The position numbers and the translations under genes are program-made. Positions 1 to 11,340 of a stretch of DNA of 64,000 bases are shown here, piece by piece (the first letter of the stretch is position 1; the number at the start of each line of letters is the position of its first letter). The notes below the pieces were generated by a model. That model searched no databases. It saw only the letters and a program-made list of their open reading frames with translations, and was not told where the DNA came from. The stretch is from the NCBI GenBank assembly GCA_964023275.1, contig OZ029929.1, forward strand, positions 5,743,935-5,807,934, given 5' to 3'. The DNA comes from Norana najaformis (taxonomy: Eukaryota > Annelida > Clitellata > Crassiclitellata > Hormogastridae).

Positions 1-2700
1 ACCCGTTGGCGCTATTTTAAATATAGTAAGCCTAAGCTAAAGTTCTCTGTATGCATATAATTATCTGTCATTTGCTGCCCATCGTACAGTGCACCTGTTT
101 TCAGATTTCTGCTGCTAATTTAAATTAAGTTTGTCACCCTGTCTCAGATCTGTATGCCCTCCGATCTCTTGTAAATAGGAAATAGCCTGAACTAGAAGGA
201 TATACCAGCGGCGGCTCCAGGATTCCTTGCGTGGGGGAAGAAGATTTTTCGCGCCACATTCTCACAGTCCACCATGCACGGATCTGAACTGGGGGGTGCA
301 GGCACATAATCAAGAGTGGGCGGCTCAGCTGAATCCGCCCACTGGGAGATGTGTAAATGCAACTTCCGGAATTTCTCAACGCCACTCGAAAGCCGCTTAA
401 GGGAGACCAAATTATACAGTGGCGTTAAAAGACCAATCGGGAGAAGCGAAATGTATGAGAAAGATGTGTATTTTATGGGGATAGTCTCAGAAGTAAAGTA
501 AAGTAGTTTCCCATATCCCACAAGTGAGATGTAGGGGAGGCGCTTATTTAATTTTCTTTAGGCCCTTGACACGACAGTGAATGACTTCCAAATTTCCAAT
601 ATTCTGGACACAGGACCAGCGCATCGCATGACTTGCTGTTAACCTTCCAGGTAGGTGGCAGCACAGTTTCGAAAAAGACCATTAGATCAACGCTGGTAAC
701 ACGACTTCCATACACGTGTTGACCACTCCTTTACATTCTTCCTTTATTCGTCTGTCTGTCATCTGGAGTTGGTTCGGATTAGGCAGGTTGCACGTGTGAT
801 GCATACAGGTGCGAATAGACTTGTTGGCGCCATTTCTAATTTAGTAAGCTTAGGTTCTCGGTTTGCATGTAATTATCCAGCGCTTCCTGCCCATCCTACA
901 GCGCACCTAGTCTCAGATTTCGGCGCGAGTCCGCCAAAGCCAGCTGCGTTTTGCACCTGCCTACATACACTAATTTTACCGCTCTGTCTCAGCTGGATGA
1001 CCGCCGATCCGTTTTTAATTGAGGGGGTTGGGGCGGTAGTCTGAAGCAGTGGGACATATAATACAATACAACTTATATTTATAACGCGCCTTAATAAAAC
1101 AACGTCTTACTCAAAGGACGCGTTACAACATAATAATTAGTTAAAGTACTGAGAGAATAAATGAGTCTTAAGTTTTAATTTAAAATTATCTATTGAAGAG
1201 CATCTTCGAATAGATTCAGGTAAAGAGTTCCACTTAGCTGGACCAGCTACTTCAAACATTCTTTTACCAAACTGTAGGTTAACTCTTCTGACTTCAGAGT
1301 CCCCTTTTGAAGCCGAACGCAATCTTCTTCCGGACTCAGTGGACATATGTAAATGTAAACTTCCGAAAAATTTCAGCGCCACACAAAAACCAGTCAGGGA
1401 GACAAAAAAACCCACTGGAAGAAGCGAAATGTATGAGGAAGATGTGTATTTTATGGGGATAGTCTCAGCAATAAAGTAACGTTTCCCATATCCCACAGTG
1501 TGAGACGTAGAGGAGGCGCTAATTCTTTTTCCTTAGGCCCTTGAGCTGACAGTGAACGAATCCCAAAATCCTGGACACGAGGGCATGGCATCGCTGGACT
1601 TCGACATTTACTTTCCAGCTAGGTGGCAGCACAGTTTTGAAAACGTTCATTAGATTAACATACAAGTGTTGACCACTAATTAACAATCTGTATGTCTGTT
1701 TGTCTCAGTGTTTGTTCGTCTGTCGTTGGGTCGGATTTGGCAGGTGGCACCTGTGCTGAATGCAGGTGCGAATAGAATTGTTGGCGCCGTTTCGAAATTT
1801 ATTGCGTTTTAGTTTTCTGTTTGCATTTAATTATATCTGTTCTAGGCTGTCCATCCAACAGCGCAGCTGCTCTCAGATTTCGGTTGCGTTATGGACCTGC
1901 TAACTTAATATAGTTTTGTCGCGCTGTCGCAGATCTGGATGCCCGCCGATACCTTTCTAATGGCACAGTGCCAGAACCAGAGGGATATATCAGTGGCGGC
2001 TCCACGATTGTTTGCGTGGGGCAAGAGCATTTCCAAGGGGCGCCATATTCTCGTAGTCCTCCATGCACGAGTCTGGTCTGAGGGACGCAGGCATATAACC
2101 AAAAGGAGCGCCTCTAGCTAAATCCGCCACTGGGATATATGTAAATGTAAACCTCCGAAATTACTTAGCGCCACACAAAAGGGAGACCAACTTACAAAGT
2201 GGCGCTAAAAGACCCATTGGGAGAAGCGAAACTATGTATGAGGAAGATGTGTACTTTGTGGGATAGTCTCAGCAGTAAAGTAAATTTTCGCATATGCCAC
2301 AAGTGAGATGTAGGGGAGGCGCTCATTTAATTTTCTTTAGACCATTCAGCCGACAATGGACGAATCCCAATGTCCTGGACACGGGGCCAGTGCATCGCCG
2401 GACTTGCCGTTTACTTCTCAGCTAGGTGGCTAGGTGTTAACCATTCCTTTACAATCTTTATGTATGTGTGCCTGTCTGTCTGTCTGTCTGTCTGGAGTTG
2501 GTTCACATTAGGCAGGTGGCACGTGTGCTGCTTGCAGGTGCGAATAGAGTCTGGTGGTATTTCTAAATTTATTACGTTTAAACCAAGAGGGGAGGTGACG
2601 AACCGCTTAGGCTACACAAAACCCGCGCCAGGAAGACCAGCTTAAACATCGGCGCTAAAAAAAACCTATTAGGAGGTGCGAAATGTACGGGAAGATGTGT
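1..2700. repeat. Four copies of a 0.8-1 kb dispersed unit
   Basis: The same ordered segments recur: a GTTGGCGCC-ATTTCTAAATTTA stretch (near 5, 820, 1780, less clear at 2560), a block with inverted 'AGCGCCAC' and 'GTGGCGCTAAAAGACC' motifs (near 370-450, 1370-1420, 2165-2215), a 'GAAGATGTGTATTTTATGGGGATAGTCTCAG' block, and a 'CTGGACACGGGGCCAGTGCATCGC' block (near 605, 1570, 2372). Copy 1 starts before the window and copy 4 is cut near 2,700. The last block also occurs in the foldback elements at 7.0-19.9 kb. No coding sequence is visible except the LINE tail in copy 2. Confidence 0.7.
1050..1345 (-). mobile_element. 5'-truncated LINE tail (CR1/L2-like)
   Basis: The minus-strand frame ends in the conserved carboxy-terminal signature of CR1/L2-type reverse transcriptases: F-G-K-R-M-F-E-V-A-G-P-A-K-W-N-S-L-P, then a serine-rich stretch and F-K-L-K-L-K-T-H-L-F before the stop at 1,137. 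The 3' tail contains the GCGCGTTATAAATATAAG-type motif and a TATTG-rich end. It replaces the sequence present at the same place in the neighbouring repeat copies, so it inserted into copy 2 only. Only about 60 codons of the protein remain. Confidence 0.65.
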
Positions 2701-3620
2701 TTTCAATGGGAAATATTTAGTTTGGACCAATGGGGAGAAAGACCTTTGGATGGGAGGGCGATGTATTGGGAAATGCAGCGTCAGCGGGAGATAATAGGAA
2801 TCAACGTCGAAGGAAACCGATTCTCAATACATATTAATTCGCATCAGTTAAGATTCGTTAGATATATAAATTATAACAGTTCCGAGAGCCCCTTGAATGG
2901 AAATACATGTGTACTGAAATATTACAATGCTTACGTACATTCAGTAATTACTACTACTGCTATATGCCAGTACAACAACTACGACGACTATGACCACGAC
3001 CATTATTAGGCCTATTACAGTTATGAAGCCTTTTATTATTATTACGCCTATTAGGCCTAATATTATCATTATTGTTATTTTTACGTCTACCATAATGTAG
3101 TGCTTCTTAGTTTCTTAAAGCCACGCATGAGCTTCATAAGTGAAACGTGCTTCTTGGCCGGGATGAATCAGCTCGACTCAGTAGGAGACAAGGTGCAAGG
3201 GTCAGCTTCAGATCGGTGTCTTGACATTAGAGATCTTTTGCAATGTCAAACAACAGCACTAACTGTTATGCATTTATGAAAACCATCTTGTCTCAAAGTT
3301 TATAGACGGTCAGTGGATGGCTTTTTAAACAGCTGAAGACTAAGACACAATTTTATATAATTTCATTGCCTAATAGAGTTGTTATAATCGTTTGAATGGG
3401 TGAGTTAAGTAAGGTAATATAATCGAACGGTATGTAGTGGCTTCTAGTAGCAACGGCTTAATGAATAAAACAGATCATTTTAGCTAAACAAAAATCAATA
3501 CCAGTATTGATGGAAAGTGAATGAGAATGTTATAGTCAAAATGAGAGCCTGAGTCATTTGTCACAATTGTTGAGGTTTGTTTGAACTGCTCTCAGGTACA
3601 TTGTGTGGCATGGTATTCGA
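2700..3620. other. No gene seen
   Basis: AT-rich sequence with short TTATTA and TACTAC runs (about 2,940-3,090). Open frames are short and not protein-like. No splice-flanked exon was recognised on either strand. Confidence 0.4.
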
Positions 3621-3624
3621 TTGG

Positions 3625-3700
3625 CTTGAACGCGAAATTGCTCAGCGCCATCGGTTGATGCGCTGTCATTATATTTCGGCGCTGAATAAATAATGTGTTG
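3625..3700 (+). mobile_element. SINE tail fragment (family A)
   Basis: 'AAATTGCTCAGCGCCATC...TTGATGC...GGCGCTGAATAAATAATG' matches the tail of the tRNA-derived SINEs at 46,861-47,045 and 20,450-20,600. The tRNA-like head is missing, so this is a 5'-truncated copy. Confidence 0.5.
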
Positions 3701-3705
3701 CATGT

Positions 3706-3785
3706 GACCTATATATACCCGATATATATACCATATATATACCATATATATACCATATATATATATGTATATATCTATATACCCG
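3706..3785. repeat. TATATACC-type microsatellite
   Basis: About 80 bases of alternating TATATA and TACC units directly follow the SINE tail. Confidence 0.85.
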
Positions 3786-4139
3786 GTATAGATGAGAGTG
3801 TGGTCACTAAGGTGAGAAAATACGAACTCAAGTGGTGTTGCGTGATAGTTGAAGCAGAACGTTTGCTGTCTTCATCCCTTGAACTTGTTGTGTGTGGTCA
3901 GTGAACCGTGACCCTTGAATGGGCCAACAAGCCTCAAGACACACCTGTCTGTTTTCAGGCGATTTTCATACAGTAGTTGGGTCTTGAACTTGATGGGCGA
4001 ATTGATAGAGTCTTCGCTCGGACGGTCTGCAGCGAGCTGAAGAAGAACTCGGGCGATTCGAAGGAAGAGTTTCGGTCGACTGGAGAAGCGAGGCCGTGAC
4101 TGAAGCGACAGAAAGCCTGAGAAGTGAAAAAGCCCTCAA

Positions 4140-6720
4140 CAATCCAAGACCTTCGTCTTCGTAAGTGTCGATATATACGTATACACGTATCAAAGGGGTG
4201 CTATATAAATTGATTATATATACACATATATTTAGGCCTAATGTCAATTTCAAGCCCGTTTAAAGAGTATATGTATTTAGAATAAACGCGCTTAGGTGTG
4301 CTTAATTGAAATTGAAGAGTCCATGTCTCAGTTGTGCACACGGTTTCAAGCGCTTGAATTCTTGTCGTAATTAATACCGTAGATATTATGTAGATACCGT
4401 TGAAATTGACGAGTTAATTACGTAGATATACTATTAACAGTGGGAAGGTTTCTGTATCAAGACAGTTGAATGTTTGACGGATATGCTGGAGGCAGGTGTG
4501 TTATTTAGCGCCTCTTCAGGTTATCTACTCAAAAGGGGACCTCTTGCAAGAGCCACCCCTAGACCTATCATCTGTTATAAACGCATCCGAAAATAGTCGT
4601 TGCAAAGTGGTTTTTCATTTAGGCCCTACTTATTCATTCGCCCAGTTTCAATGTCTTTAAATTTTTACTTGCTTCACAGCTTTTTAATTTTATTTTCCAA
4701 TCTCTGTTTTTGCAAGGCCAAGAAAGCAAATTGTTTATTCACGCATTAATTAATATCATTATCAAGTATTTAGAGTATATGCGCTTGTATGTGCTTAATT
4801 GAAGAGTGTATGCCATGCACATAGCTATATGTTGTGTAGATACAATGAAATTGTTTATCAGCCTGAGATATATAGTAAAACTATTGAAAATATTAATTGG
4901 AGTCTAAGGCAAAGGGTTGCCACATAAATTGAGTATATTTTCCCTTGTGTGTGCTTAATTGAAGATTCTATGCCTTAGTTTTACACACGGTTTCAAGCGC
5001 TTGAATGTCGTGTAAATGCCGTTGACATCGAGCGGTTAATTATTTAGCGCATCATCGGTTATGTACTCAGAAGCGGGACATCAGGAAAGCGCCACATCTA
5101 GATCTACTAGACCTAGCGTCTGTTATAAAAGTACCAGCGTAGCCATGCCTAGTTAATTCGGTCAATAATTCAGTTAAATAAAAACTTGATCAACTGCATC
5201 AAACAGTTTCTACAGTTCTACACAGTAACTGAAGAATAATGGCTGGTTGAATTGAAAATAGTCGTTGCAGAATGCTTTTTCATTCACTCATTCTTTATTT
5301 TCCATTATCGGATAATTCTACTTTCTAAAGTATTTTCTTGATTCCTTCGAACAGATGTGAGAAGATGGACACCATGCAAGAGTCGCAGTAGCTCCTGCTC
5401 GCATTGGAATGAGGCCCATGACTCACCAGAAAGACAGCAGTAGTAAGTGAACTCATAATTTTGCAATATTTCCTCCTATATAAATGATTATATATGCGCT
5501 TGTACTTAATTGAAGCGTCTAAGGCAAAGGGGTGCTATACAAAATTGAGTGTGTATAGAGGCCTAATGTTAATTTCAAGCTTGTGTAAAGGGTATGTGTA
5601 TTTAGAGTATATATGCGCTTTTAGTGTTTGTGCGTGCTTAACTGGAGTCTAAGGCAAAGGGGTGCTATATAAATTGATTAAACTGTAATCCTAGTGTTAA
5701 TTTCGAGCGTGTTTATAGGGTATGTGTATTTCGAGTATATATGCGCTTGTGTGTTTCTGTGTGCTTAGTTGAAGATTCTAAGGCAATGGGGTGCTATATA
5801 AATTGATAAGCCCAGTGTTAATTTCAAGCACGTTTAAGCTTGTTAAAGCTTGTTTATGTGTATTTACAGAGTATATATGTGTTGAGTATATATGTGTTTG
5901 TGTGTGCCTTACTGAAGCATCTAAGCTTGGGAATATAGGTGTGCATAATTTAAGTCTAAGGCAAAGGGTTGCTATAGAAATCAATTAATAGGGACCTAGG
6001 GTTAAGTTAAAGCTTGATCAAAGCTTGTTTAAGCTTGTTTATGTTTATAGAATATATATGTGCTTGTGTGGGATTAACTGAAGCATCTAAGTTTGGAATA
6101 TAGGTGCGCATAATTTAAGTCTAAGGCAAAGGGGTTCTTTGTGTGCTTGTGTGTGCTTAATTCAAGCATCTTAGGGGAAGGGGTGTTATATAAACTGAGT
6201 GTAGTTAGAGTATATATGCATTATTTTGTGTGCTTAACTGAAGCGTATAAAGGCAAATAGGTGCTTTATAAATTGATTATATATAGAGGCCTAGTGTTAA
6301 TTTCAAGCTTGCTTGAAGTATGTGTGTAGGTAGAGTATATATATGCACTTGTATGTTTGTGTGCTTAACTAAAGTGTATAAAGGCAAAGGGGTGCTATAT
6401 AAATTGATTAAACTGTAATCCTAGTGTTAATTTCAAACTTGTTTATAGGGTATGTGTATTTCGAGTATAACATGCGCTTGTGTGTTTCAATGTGCTTAGT
6501 TGAAGAGTCTAAGGCAAAGAAAGGGGTGGTGTATATGTTACAATAAGCAAGGCAAAGGGGTGATTAATAGAGGCCTAGTGTTAATTTCCAGCTTGTGTAA
6601 AGGGTATATATATGTATTTCGAGTATATAAGGCAATGGGGTGCTAATGCGCTTGTGAAGCATGTAAGTTGTATTGAGAGTTTATATGCACTTGTATGCAA
6701 AAGGGTGCTATATAAACATA
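4140..6720. repeat. Degenerate tandem array, unit about 130-180 bp
   Basis: The core 'GTCTAAGGCAAAGGGGTGCTATATAAATTG', followed by 'GAGGCCTAGTGTTAATTTCAAGC', 'GGGTATGTGTATTTAGAGTATATATGCGCTTGTGTG' and 'GTGCTTAATTGAAG', recurs at least ten times. It is densest at 5,480-6,700. A second module ('AATAGTCGTTGCA...TTTTTCATTCA') appears near 4,590, 5,260 and 6,775, so a larger unit is also repeated. The 'GTGCTATATAAAT' core resembles LINE/SINE 3' tails seen elsewhere here. No protein-like frame. Confidence 0.7.
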
Positions 6721-7042
6721 CCTAGTAGCGCGTGTATTATGTGTTTTTGGATGCGCTGGTTGAACTGTATCCAAAAATAACCGTCGCATAATGGTTTTTC
6801 ATTTATTTACTCAATCACGCAGTCAATTTTCAGTGCCTTTCCATTTTCTACAAGTATTTTTCTTCATTGCTTGCTCCTCCTCGTGTTGGAATAAGAATAA
6901 CGTAGTAAATTTGAAGAGATAAATGAGTGCTAAAAGTTATTGTTCTTCTAATAAATGTCTTCTTTGATAGGTTTCTGGTTCGGGTCTGCTGACTGCGTGT
7001 AACGACTCTGCGAAGCAGCAGAATTTGGCACCTGGCAAGTCC

Positions 7043-7617
7043 GCGATTCGTCAACTGAACGGATCAAGGGCCTAACCTAAACTAAGTAAGTTCCAAGGCC
7101 GCTCTCTCTCTCTGTGTGTGTCTAAGTCTTCATCTCTTTCTCTCTGTCTAAGTCTTGAAAGCCATCGACTGCGACGCAGTCGATGACCTTGAAAGACTTA
7201 GTTTATTTTGGCTCGTCTCTTTCTCCTCCTCTTCCTCCCCTCTCTCCTCCTCTTCCTCCCTCTCTCCTTGGCACTTTGCCAAGTCTCTCTCTCTCTCTTT
7301 CTCCCTCCCTCTCTCCTCGGCAAAGTGCCAAAGAGAGAGGGAGGAAGAGAGAGAGAGGGACTTGGCAAAGTGCCAAGGAGAGAGGGAGGAAGAGGAGGAG
7401 AAAGAGAGAGAGAGAGCCGAGCCAAAATAAACTAAGTCTTTCAAGGTCATCGACTGCGTCGCAGTCGATGGCTTTCAAGACTTAGACAGAGAGAGAGAGA
7501 TGAAGAAAGAAAGACACAGAGAGGCAGAGGCAGAGAGAGAGAGAGCGGCCTTGGAACTTACTTAGTTTATGCTTTTCTTCATCCTGTTTAGCCCTTCTTG
7601 ATCCGTTCAGTTGACGG
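7043..7617. mobile_element. Foldback-like long inverted repeat 1
   Basis: The two arms are reverse complements around about 7,322. From outside in: GTCAACTGAACGGATCAA / TTGATCCGTTCAGTTGAC; AAACTAAGTAAGTTCCAAGG / CCTTGGAACTTACTTAGTTT; a CT-rich / GA-rich block; TGAAAGCCATCGACTGCGAC and its inverse; GAAAGACTTAGTTTATTTTG and its inverse; then a CT/GA core. Each arm also holds an imperfect palindrome (CATCGACTGCG-A-CGCAGTCGATG). Long arms with short internal repeats and no gene resemble foldback elements. The several open frames here are readings of CT/GA repeats. Confidence 0.65.
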
Positions 7618-7898
7618 ACCCCAAGGTTCTGGACACGGGTGTCTCAGCTGATGGAGAAATTAAATTAGTCGAGTGATGATTTTAATTTCTCCATGTCCAA
7701 ACCAATCTAGGTAGAGACATCAACATAACGCAAACGATTACAAAAGGAAACTCATAAAAGGAAAAAAGAAAGAGAGCCTGCAATGAAATCAGTAGAAATG
7801 AAAAAGCAAGCAAGTTAGCAAACAGTAGCAGTTGAAGGAAGCAAACCCAAGCAGTTGCAGCTGAAGTTCAAGCACTCTACTCACCACTCATCACTTAA

Positions 7899-7904
<6 letters not shown>

Positions 7905-7939
<35 letters not shown>

Positions 7940-8230
7940 AAAAGCAAAAAAAAAATCAGTAGCAGAGGAGAAACATGCAGTTGAAGCAAGCAAGCGGAAG
8001 GAATGAAGATCTTAAACTAAAAGATACCTTACAAGAGCACCAATCTAGGTAGTTGTCAACATAACGCAAACGATTATACATCTCTCTGTCTCTCTGTCTC
8101 TCCTCTCTCTATCCTCTCTCTCTCTCTCCCTCTCTCCTCCCTCTCTCTCTCTCCTCTCTCTCTCCTCTCCTCTCCTCCTCTCCTCGCTCTCTCTCTCTCT
8201 CTCTCCTCTCTCTCCTCTCTCTCTCTCTCA
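7905..8230. repeat. CT microsatellites
   Basis: (CT)n at 7,905-7,939 and an interrupted CT/CCTCT tract at 8,080-8,230. The minus-strand 'ERER' frames here are repeat readings. Confidence 0.9.
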
Positions 8231-8527
8231 AAGCAAAAAATCAGTAGCAGAGGAAACCTGCAGTGAAGCAAGCAAGCGGAAGGAATGAAGAATCTAAACT
8301 AAACGATACCTTACAAGAGTACCAATTTAGGTATACATCAACATAACGTAAACGATTACACATATCGCCGTGGAAATAACACGCTGAATTTCTAAATAAT
8401 CTGACATTTCGCGAATACAGTTTTACATGCGTAAAAGGAACCACTGAATGATATTCACATCGACTCAAAAACTACGCGAAAACCAATCGCCCACCATATG
8501 GAATTTCCTGAAAATCTGATTCCTCCG

Positions 8528-8664
8528 TACAAAATGGCGAGCGATGATAGAATTCACAAAAAACTAGAAGCTGGATTGCTAAAAAACATCTGCCATCTGG
8601 CGAATACAATTTAACTAGAATCATTAAGATCATTTACCACGATTCTTTCACCACTCGCCATTTT
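8528..8664. repeat. Hairpin module with CAAAATGGCGAG ends, copy 1
   Basis: A 12-base motif CAAAATGGCGAG and its exact inverse CTCGCCATTTTG enclose about 110 bases. A near-identical copy lies at 13,188-13,325. Truncated copies lacking the right end lie near 10,516 and 18,538. It could be a small terminal-inverted-repeat element, but no target duplication is evident. Confidence 0.45.
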
Positions 8665-9102
8665 GTGCGAATTTTCTGAGAAGAGAGAGAGAGAGCTGCG
8701 TCGATGCCTATGAAGAAGATCCAGAAGAAGAAGAGTTGGGGAGGAAAAAATATCTACGCTTACCGTAGCTGCGTTCTGGCGACTGTCCTGTGAGAAGAGG
8801 ATGAGGAACAGCGGCTGCTAGGAACAGTTGAAACTCCAGCTGAAGATCATCACCTGACTTCTCCGACTGCAAACCAATCTAGATAGACATCAACATAAAG
8901 CAAGTTACTACACATTCATATAGCCCCTTTCAATGACAAACAGCACAAAGACATAATAATGAGTAATACTTGCCTCGCCATATGTAGAGCTCATAATAAG
9001 GCAGACAAAGAGATAGGGCCTAACAGATAAAAAATCAGTTGTTATCAGATTCGCCGTGGAAATCTAATTTTCTGATTATTCAGAGTCCTCCATAATTTTA
9101 TC

Positions 9103-9640
9103 GTAATCGTAATCTCGAGATTTCTACAGCGCTCAACAAAAGCTAAGTCACGGGAACCAGCTTATTCACAGGCGCTCAGTCAAAACAAAATCGATAGGCA
9201 AAAGGGTCAAGATCCAGGAGTCAGGCACTCAGACAGTCGGACGGCTACGGTGGATGCTGTTTGAAATTGAAGCTAGAAGAGAGATGAGGGGAAGAGGAAG
9301 AATCAGGATAAGATTTCTGGAAAAGAAGTGTTTTCAGTCTTGAGTGAAAGACCTGCGCAGAAACCGAAAGAGGTGAAGTGTTGGTGAGTTCGTATGATTG
9401 ACCAGACAACTGTCGCAATTCTGGCGGGAGTTTATTCCAAAGCGGTGGGGCAGCTATGGCTATCGAGCGATTTCCAAATTTTAAGGATGAGGTGACGGGA
9501 GGGCGAAGAAGTGTTAGGACAGATGAGGAGCGGGTTGAACGGAGTGGTTGGATAGTAAATAATTGACGAAGATAGGAGGGTTGGGAGGATTGAAGTGTGT
9601 TGTAGGTGAGGGATAAACGAGATACAAACGAGATCCTCAA
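9103..9640 (-). mobile_element. LINE tail 1 with RT C-terminus
   Basis: The minus-strand protein has the conserved RT carboxy-terminus: L-T-Y-N-T-L-Q-S-S-Q-P-S-Y-L-R-Q-L, then R-S-T-R-S-S and I-A-A-P-P-L-W-N-K-L-P-P, then an F-H-S-R-L-K-T-L-L-F end. The 3' tail is made of CGTAAT units (9,104-9,116), then a GGCGCTCAGT motif. The related sequence at 18,290-18,330 reads straight from CCATAATTTTA into CAAACGAGATCC without it, giving an unfilled target. It is heavily 5'-truncated. Confidence 0.75.
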
Positions 9641-9754
9641 TTTCTAAACAATCTACTGACATTTAGCAAATACAATTTAACATGCATTAAAGGATCCACT
9701 GAATGAAGGATATTTGACATCAGCTCAAAAACTACGCGAAAACCAATCGCCCAC

Positions 9755-10410
9755 CGTAATCGTATCGTAATCGTAATCCCAAGATTTCTACAGCGCCCAA
9801 CGAAAGCCGCGCCGCGGGGACCAGCTTATTCACAGGCGCTCAGTCGAAAGAAAATCGACAGGCAAAAGGGTTCGGTTCCAGATCGAGATCCAAGAGTCAG
9901 GCAGAGAGACAGCGTGGCGGCTATGGTGGGTGATGTTTGGGGCTGGAGAGCAGAGGCAGATAAGAGGAAGAAGGGGTGTCAGGATAGGATCTGTGGAAGA
10001 GGAATGTTTTCAGTTTTGAGTGAAAGGCCGAAGCAGAAATTGCAAGCGGTGGAGCATCGGTGAGTTTGTATGATGGGTCCGAAAACTGTCGCAGTTCTAG
10101 GGGGAGTTTATTCCAGAGTGGTGGGGTAGCTATGGCTATGGAGCGATTACCAAATTTTAACGATGAGGTGACTGGAGGGCGGAGAAGTGTTAGGGCAGAA
10201 GAAGAGCGGGTTGAGCGAAGCGGTTGTATTGTAAATAACTGACGAAGATAGGAGGGTTGGGAAGATTGAAGTGTGTTGTACGTAAGTGATAGGACTTTGT
10301 ACTCGATTCGTTCAGGTATTTTAAGCCAGTGTAGTGATTTAAGAACAGGAGTGATGTGATGGTGTTTGGGCGTTTTGGTAACAGCACGAGCAAGAGCCGT
10401 CATTTTGAAA
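9755..10410 (-). mobile_element. LINE tail 2 with RT C-terminus
   Basis: This is the same family as the copy at 9.1-9.64 kb and about 40 residues longer at the amino side (H-H-I-T-P-V-L-K-S-L-H-W-L-K-I-P-E-R-I-E, then K-V-L-S-L-T-Y-N-T-L-Q). The 160-residue frame 9,921-10,403 has no stop. The 3' tail is a run of (T)CGTAAT units at 9,755-9,778. The unfilled target at about 18,430 reads CGCCCACCGTCATTTTGAAG. The HITPVL..LHWLP-type motif is typical of L2/CR1-group RT carboxy-termini. Confidence 0.8.
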
Positions 10411-10589
10411 TAATTTTTGCATTAAAAGTTTTTTGTCACTGAGCCCAGAAAATAACAAATTGTTTCTAGTGTGGCCGTGCAAACGGAATTTCCTGAAAAT
10501 TTCATTCCTTCGTACCAAATGGCGAGCGATTAAAAAATCCGTAAAACATTAGAAGCTGGACTGCTAAAAAATCACCTGCCATCTAGCGA

Positions 10590-10648
10590 ATGTAATTGAA
10601 CACTCTCTCTCTCTCTCTGTGACCTTGGGGAACTTAGTTTATTCTCTC

Positions 10649-10708
<60 letters not shown>

Positions 10709-11050
10709 GTCGAACTTAGACAGTTTCTGGACACGGGGCCAGTTGAAGCATGCAAGCAAGCAGGATAGCAAATGAAGCAAGCAGTTGAAGGAAGCAAGCT
10801 AGAAGTTGCAGTTGAAGTTCAGGCAAGCAGTTTCGGTCAGGCAGTTGCACTTGCAGTTAAAGCAAGCAGCTGAAGCAAGCAGCTGAAGGAAGCAGCAGTT
10901 CAGGTAAACAAACTTGGGAAGGAATAAAGATGTACACGAGGCTTACCATTAGCCGAGTTCTGGCGACTGTCCTGTGAGAAGAGGATGGGGAACAGTGGCC
11001 ACAGCTGAAGATCATCACCCGACTTCTCCAGATGCAAACCAATCTAGATA
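10590..11050. repeat. CT microsatellite and AAGCAAGCAG-rich module
   Basis: (CT)n at 10,640-10,705, then a purine-rich stretch of AAGCAAGCAG/AGTTGAAGG short repeats. It is paralogous to 18,630-19,230. No coding sequence. Confidence 0.75.
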
Positions 11051-11139
11051 TACTGCTGACTGCGTGTAACGACTCTGCGAAGCAGCAGAATTTGGTACCG
11101 GGCAAGTCCTGCAATGGATGGCCCCGTGTCCACCAGGAC

Positions 11140-11288
11140 CTTGGGATTCGTCAACTGAACGGATCAAGAAGGGTCTAACAGGATAAAGCAGCATAAACTA
11201 AGTAAGTCCAAGGCCGGAGAGCTCTCTCTAACTAAGTCTTCAAAGCCATCGACTGCGACGCAGTTGAAAGACTTAGTTTATTTCGGCT

Positions 11289-11340
<52 letters not shown>

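Larger units (their letters stand above)
6985..11050. repeat. Segmental duplication, copy 1
   Basis: This copy aligns in order with 11,051-19,230: a GCTGACTGCGTGTAACGACTCTGCGAAGC start, a long inverted repeat, CT microsatellites, an 'AAGCAAGCGGAAGGAATGAAGATCT' block, the CAAAATGGCGAG module, a 'CAAACCAATCTAGATAGACATCAACATAA' block, and 'AGCCGAGTTCTGGCGACTGTCCTGTGAGAAGAGGATG'. Copy 1 uniquely holds the LINE tails at 9.1-9.65 and 9.75-10.4 kb. No host gene is seen. Confidence 0.7.

Noticed and set aside
7148..7485. Six overlapping open frames of 75-100 codons
   Set aside because: They read CT/GA microsatellites and the two palindrome arms; composition is almost only Ser/Leu/Pro or Glu/Arg.
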